From Ferrithrix thermotolerans DSM 19514 (GTDB lineage: Bacteria; Actinomycetota; Acidimicrobiia; Acidimicrobiales; Ilumatobacteraceae): 8,247 nucleotides of DNA. The DNA lies in assembly GCA_945878705.1 (NCBI GenBank), contig CAMCUE010000046.1:1-8247 (forward strand). Direction: 5' to 3'. Below, piece after piece: positions 5,380 through 8,247 of the stretch; the first letter of the stretch is position 1; the number at the start of each line of letters is the position of its first letter. The notes beneath the pieces are model-generated. The model saw only the letters and a program-made list of their open reading frames with translations, was not told the origin of the DNA and ran no database searches. Position numbers and translations under genes: made by a program.

Positions 5380-6729
5380 ATGACAATTGAAGCCACCAAG
5401 ACTCAGGCCTACTTAGACGATCGTGCTCACGTATTTCATTCGTGGTCGGCACAAGGAACACTCAACCCAACCGAAATCACAGGTGGTGAAGGTTCATATT
5501 TCTGGGATTCGACTGGCAAAAAATATCTTGACTTCTCAAGTCAATTAGTTAATTTAAATATTGGTCATCAGCATCCGAAATTGGTTGCAGCGATTCAAGA
5601 ACAAGCCGGCAAACTCTGCACAGTAGCCCCACCATTTGCCAATGCTTCACGCAGCGAAGCCGCGCGTTTAATCGCCGAACTTGCGCCTGGCGATTTGAAC
5701 ATGGTTTTTTTCACAAACGGTGGTGCCGAAGCCGCAGAGTACGCGACACGCATGGAAAAACTGCACACTGGTCGTCACAAAATTCACACAACATATCGCT
5801 CCTACCACGGCTCAACAGCGGGTGCAATTGCGTTAACTGGTGATCCGCGCAGATGGGCAAACGAAACTGGAGCATCGGGCGCTGTAAAATTCTGGGGTCC
5901 TTACCCATATCGCTCAGCGTTTCACTCAACGAGTGATAAACAAGAATGCGAACGCGCACTTGAGCATCTTGAAAATGTGTTGATGGTTGAAGGCCCGCAA
6001 ACAATCGCAATGATCGCACTTGAAACTGTCGTTGGAACAAACGGTATCTTGGTGCCGCCTGATGGCTATTTGCAAGGCGTTCGAGATTTGTGCACAAAGC
6101 ACGGCATTGTGATGATGTGTGATGAAGTGATGGCAGGTTTTGGTCGTTGCGGCGAATGGTTCGCAGCGAATAAATGGAATGTAACGCCAGATCTAATTTG
6201 CTTCGCTAAAGGAGTCAACTCTGGCTATCTTCCGCTCGGTGGTGTCATCATTAGCCAAAAGATTGCCGACACGTTTAAAGACAGAGCCTTCCCAGGCGGT
6301 CTCACATACAGCGGACATCCACTGGCATGTGCTGCTGCGGTTGCATCGATCAATATTTTCAAAGAAGAAAAAATTGTCGAGCATGCGCGAATGTTGGGCA
6401 AAGATGTCATCGGGCCAGCGCTTGAAAAAATTAAAGCGAAACATCCGAGCGTTGGTGATGTGCGCGGCCTCGGCGTATTCTGGGCAATTGAACTCGTTAA
6501 AAATCGTGAGACTCGTGAGCCACTGGTGCCGTTTAACGCAGCAGGTGCAGACGCCAAGCCAATGATGGATCTTGCTGCGGCGTGCAAAGAGCGCAATCTT
6601 TGGCCGTTCACACACTTCAATCGGATGCATGTTGTGCCACCGTGCAATACGCCAATTGAAGATGTAAAAGCTGGTCTTGCGATCATTGACGAGGTTCTTG
6701 ATCTCGCCGACAAGCACTGCAAAAACTAA
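5380..6729 (+). CDS. Class III PLP-dependent aminotransferase (omega-amino acid:pyruvate type)
   Basis: Cytoplasmic PLP enzyme that moves an amino group, typically from an omega-amino acid or amine, to pyruvate or another keto acid. It has 449 residues from ATG 5380, typical of the family. Readable sites (numbered from this ATG) are the phosphate-binding TNGGAEA (112-118), CDEVMAGFGR with cofactor Asp248 (247-256), FAKG with Schiff-base Lys277 (275-278) and GGLTYSGHPLA (306-316). The N-terminal DRAHVFHSWSAQG and the FSSQLVNLNIGHQHP segment resemble an actinobacterial group annotated only as aspartate aminotransferase family. From memory those often lie near pyrimidine or hydantoin catabolism genes, so beta-alanine is a plausible donor; taurine-pyruvate type activity is an alternative. 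An in-frame GTG at 5374 would add two residues. It is first in an operon with the two + strand genes downstream and shares a regulatory gap with amt. Confidence 0.88.
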   Translation: MTIEATKTQAYLDDRAHVFHSWSAQGTLNPTEITGGEGSYFWDSTGKKYLDFSSQLVNLNIGHQHPKLVAAIQEQAGKLCTVAPPFANASRSEAARLIAELAPGDLNMVFFTNGGAEAAEYATRMEKLHTGRHKIHTTYRSYHGSTAGAIALTGDPRRWANETGASGAVKFWGPYPYRSAFHSTSDKQECERALEHLENVLMVEGPQTIAMIALETVVGTNGILVPPDGYLQGVRDLCTKHGIVMMCDEVMAGFGRCGEWFAANKWNVTPDLICFAKGVNSGYLPLGGVIISQKIADTFKDRAFPGGLTYSGHPLACAAAVASINIFKEEKIVEHARMLGKDVIGPALEKIKAKHPSVGDVRGLGVFWAIELVKNRETREPLVPFNAAGADAKPMMDLAAACKERNLWPFTHFNRMHVVPPCNTPIEDVKAGLAIIDEVLDLADKHCKN

Positions 6730-6760
6730 CAAACACAAAACTTTAATCAGCTAAGTCGTC

Positions 6761-7597
6761 ATGCGTATCGTCTCACTGCTTCCCAGTGCAACAGAAATAA
6801 TTGGTGATCTCGGACTAATTGATCAACTGGTTGGTCGATCATGCGAATGCAACTGGCCAACGTCTTCAATGAATCTGCCAATAGTTTCGCTTAGCCGAGT
6901 TGATTCTCTTGCTCTGTCAGGGCCAGCGATTGATGCTCAAGTGCGAGCTGCGATGAACAATGGTGAGCAACTTTATGCAATTGACGAACATTTGTTGCGA
7001 CAGTTGGCGCCAGATGTGATCATTACCCAAGATCTGTGTCGGGTCTGTGCGGTATCAAGTGATGATGTCTGCGATGTTGGCGCACGAGTGATTTCACTTG
7101 ATCCCCACACGATCAAAGAAGTCGCGCAGTCTGTGATCACTCTTGCAAATGCTCTTGGCGTTGTATCGCGCGGCGAACAGGTAGCCAAACAGATGCTGAC
7201 ACGAGTCGAAAATGTACGCAAAGCCGTTGGCGGCAAGGCTCGGCCGCGAGTGTTTATCGCAGAGTGGCTAGATCCCCCATTTGCAAGTGGACACTGGATA
7301 CCCGAAATGGTTGAGGCGGCCGGCGGAGTTGAGGTACTCGGCAAACCAGGCGTTCCATCCGTGACGACATCATGGCAAGCGGTTCGCGAAGCACGACCAG
7401 ACATTGTTGTGTTTGCTCCATGTGGGTTTGATGAAGTTCGCGCGGCGAAAGAAGCATCTGCTCTTGCACACGAGTTTGATCCAAGATGGCAAACTGCCTG
7501 CGTCAACGCTGACCGATTTTTTGCTCGCCCTGCGCCATCAATCGCTGATGGTGTTGAACAACTCGCGAAAATTTTTCACAATATTGAAATGAACTAA
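6761..7597 (+). CDS. BtuF-like cobalamin/metal-complex binding protein without signal peptide
   Basis: A 278-residue member of the periplasmic-binding-protein fold used by BtuF/FhuD-type proteins (PF01497). It starts directly with MRIVSLLPSATEII, the first beta-strand and loop of the domain, so there is no secretion signal or lipobox and the protein is expected in the cytoplasm. The second lobe is marked by RPRVFIAEWLDPPFASGHWIPE (161-182), and the C-terminal FFARPAPSIADGVEQLA (253-269) is family-typical. It is rich in cysteine: Cys28/Cys30 (SCECNWP), Cys93/Cys96 (TQDLCRVCAVS), Cys104, Cys220 and Cys247. The CxC and CxxC pairs suggest metal, cluster or corrinoid-ligand binding. No permease or ATPase gene accompanies it. 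It follows the aminotransferase by 31 nt and precedes the small Cys-rich protein by 7 nt. The ligand is unknown; annotation as a cobalamin-binding protein would rest on fold similarity only. Confidence 0.8.
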   Translation: MRIVSLLPSATEIIGDLGLIDQLVGRSCECNWPTSSMNLPIVSLSRVDSLALSGPAIDAQVRAAMNNGEQLYAIDEHLLRQLAPDVIITQDLCRVCAVSSDDVCDVGARVISLDPHTIKEVAQSVITLANALGVVSRGEQVAKQMLTRVENVRKAVGGKARPRVFIAEWLDPPFASGHWIPEMVEAAGGVEVLGKPGVPSVTTSWQAVREARPDIVVFAPCGFDEVRAAKEASALAHEFDPRWQTACVNADRFFARPAPSIADGVEQLAKIFHNIEMN

Positions 7598-7604
7598 TAA
7601 AATT

Positions 7605-7847
7605 ATGGCTAACGAAAATAGAATCACTAAACTCGCGAATCGTTCGCTGAACGAGCCCAATGAGTCGCGTCTGTCTCCAGATAGTCCTGGCTATGAAATA
7701 ATCATCGCAGCACATTCAGATGCAATGGCGCGAAGCATCGACGGATACATAGATCCAATTAGTTCGCTTTTTGTGATCACCGCGGCCACCCTTAAAGCAC
7801 GTGGCTTCTGCTGTCTTAATAACTGTCGTCACTGTCCGTATATATAA
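7605..7847 (+). CDS. Small DUF5522-type protein with C-terminal CC-x3-CxxCPY motif
   Basis: An 80-residue protein of unknown function. The N-terminal 25 residues are polar and low in conservation signals. The middle (SPGYEIIIAAHSDAMARSIDGYIDP, 27-51) looks like a short helix plus turn. The end, FVITAATLKARGFCCLNNCRHCPYI (56-80), carries Cys69, Cys70, Cys74 and Cys77 in the arrangement typical of DUF5522 proteins, compatible with zinc or an iron-sulfur cluster. It starts 7 nt after the BtuF-like gene with no ribosome binding site of its own, so the two are almost certainly co-transcribed. The intact C-terminal motif running to the stop codon supports a real gene despite its size. A terminator-like hairpin follows after about 37 nt. 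Confidence 0.8.
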   Translation: MANENRITKLANRSLNEPNESRLSPDSPGYEIIIAAHSDAMARSIDGYIDPISSLFVITAATLKARGFCCLNNCRHCPYI

Positions 7848-7884
7848 ATTTCGTACCAGAAACCGAATCGCGGTAAATAAAAAA

Positions 7885-7908
7885 GGCGGGCCGCCGAAGC
7901 GACCCGCC
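7885..7908 (-). terminator. Intrinsic terminator facing left, after the ABC solute-binding protein gene
   Basis: Read on the - strand the hairpin has a 10-bp GC-rich stem (GGCGGGTCGC with GCGGCCCGCC, one U-G wobble) closed by a UUCG tetraloop on a C-G pair. It is followed at once by six U, then AUUUA (7884-7874). It begins 30 nt after the TGA at 7939. Read on the + strand the wobble becomes a C-A mismatch and only AATTTT follows, so it should end the convergent 5380-7847 operon less efficiently, though it may do both. Confidence 0.88.
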
Positions 7909-7938
7909 AATTTTAAATTAATTAACTAGTTAACTAAC

Positions 7939-8247
7939 TCAGTTTCCACCTTCGGTGAGTGCAACAGTCTCTGGCATGTACGCCGAACCTTTTGTGTCAA
8001 CACCTTTAGCGTTAAGCAACGCAAGTGCTGCAGTAACGATGTCATTGGTGTATGCACCTGCATCTGGAGCCTTGGTCAACACGGTTCCACCTTCGAGGTT
8101 CTTCGCTGTTTGCGAAAGACCCGCTGTGCGCTCCCATGCTGCTGCGTCGATCATTCCGGCGCCGCCCGCGGCTGGCCAGATCAACTTGTTAACTTCGTTC
8201 ATTTGCCATAACTGATGACTTGCACCAAGCTTTGATCCCTTTGAAAC
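7939..8247 (-). CDS. ABC transporter solute-binding protein, C-terminal part (cut by window edge)
   Basis: The last 102 codons of a gene that enters from the right edge; the frame is open to 8247, so the internal Met at 8202 is not the start. The visible stretch ASHQLWQMNEVNKLIWPA and the later TKAPDAGAYTNDIV and GVDTKG segments resemble C-termini of actinobacterial NitT/TauT/SsuA-THI5-like binding proteins, which deliver sulfonates, nitrate, thiamine precursors or pyrimidine-type compounds to an ABC importer. The substrate cannot be told from this fragment, and the signal peptide and binding pocket lie outside the window. From memory such proteins often neighbour class III aminotransferases and hydantoinase genes in actinobacteria, which would fit a nitrogen-scavenging role here. 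It is convergent with the aminotransferase operon and ends before a strong terminator. Confidence 0.7.
   Translation of the reverse strand, partial: VSKGSKLGASHQLWQMNEVNKLIWPAAGGAGMIDAAAWERTAGLSQTAKNLEGGTVLTKAPDAGAYTNDIVTAALALLNAKGVDTKGSAYMPETVALTEGGN

Noticed and set aside
6193..6738. 181-codon (and overlapping 165-codon, 6225-6722) open frames antisense to the aminotransferase
   Set aside because: Both sit inside a clearly conserved aminotransferase; their length is explained by codon bias on the coding strand.
6973..7506. 177-codon open frame antisense to the BtuF-like gene
   Set aside because: Low-complexity Thr/Ser/Ala-rich translation, no start signal, fully inside a real gene.
7922..7933. 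12-bp palindrome TTAACTAGTTAA next to the terminator
   Set aside because: AT-rich, made of two overlapping TTAACTA units, and probably just a stop-codon-rich spacer; no promoter or partner site is evident.

Overview
The window looks like a stretch of a compact, moderately AT-rich actinobacterial chromosome. The class III aminotransferase and the partial ABC solute-binding protein at the right edge read like actinobacterial family members. Two genes appear to be transcribed without a leader from TANNNT -10 boxes placed exactly 6 nt before ATG, and a GlnR-like operator lies upstream of the ammonium transporter gene. A low-GC freshwater group such as the acI/Nanopelagicales lineage would fit, but that is inference and no marker gene is present.

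Layout. (1) 1-3712 is a nonulosonic (sialic-type) acid locus. A short neuB-like synthase lies on the + strand (42-983). It converges, with a 22-nt gap, on a tightly overlapping - strand operon: a PseG/MurG-like GT-B protein (3712-2639), a CMP-nonulosonate synthetase (2639-1965) and a D-2-hydroxyacid dehydrogenase (1968-1006). The - strand genes are joined by TAATG and GTGA stop/start overlaps. (2) 3713-3793 is an 81-nt gap holding most of an 18-bp inverted repeat, one arm of which covers the start codon of the GT-B gene. (3) 3794-5158 is amt, an ammonium channel, on the - strand. (4) 5159-5379 is a divergent regulatory region with GlnR-like half-sites, a separate dyad and two -10 boxes. (5) 5380-7847 is a + strand operon: class III aminotransferase, signal-less BtuF-like binding protein, and a small Cys-rich DUF5522-type protein. 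(6) 7885-7908 is a strong terminator facing left, after the 3' end of an ABC transporter solute-binding protein gene that runs off the right edge (- strand).

How the genes may work together. The left part would make and CMP-activate an acidic nine-carbon-type sugar for a surface glycan, but the final sugar cannot be named. The right part suggests nitrogen acquisition: ammonium uptake, transamination of an amino donor (possibly beta-alanine or a similar omega-amine from pyrimidine breakdown), and uptake of a small nitrogenous compound. The BtuF-like/Cys-rich pair is uncharacterised and is the most open-ended item here.

No tRNA, rRNA, CRISPR array, insertion sequence or phage gene was seen. 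All genes are intact apart from the one cut by the window edge.
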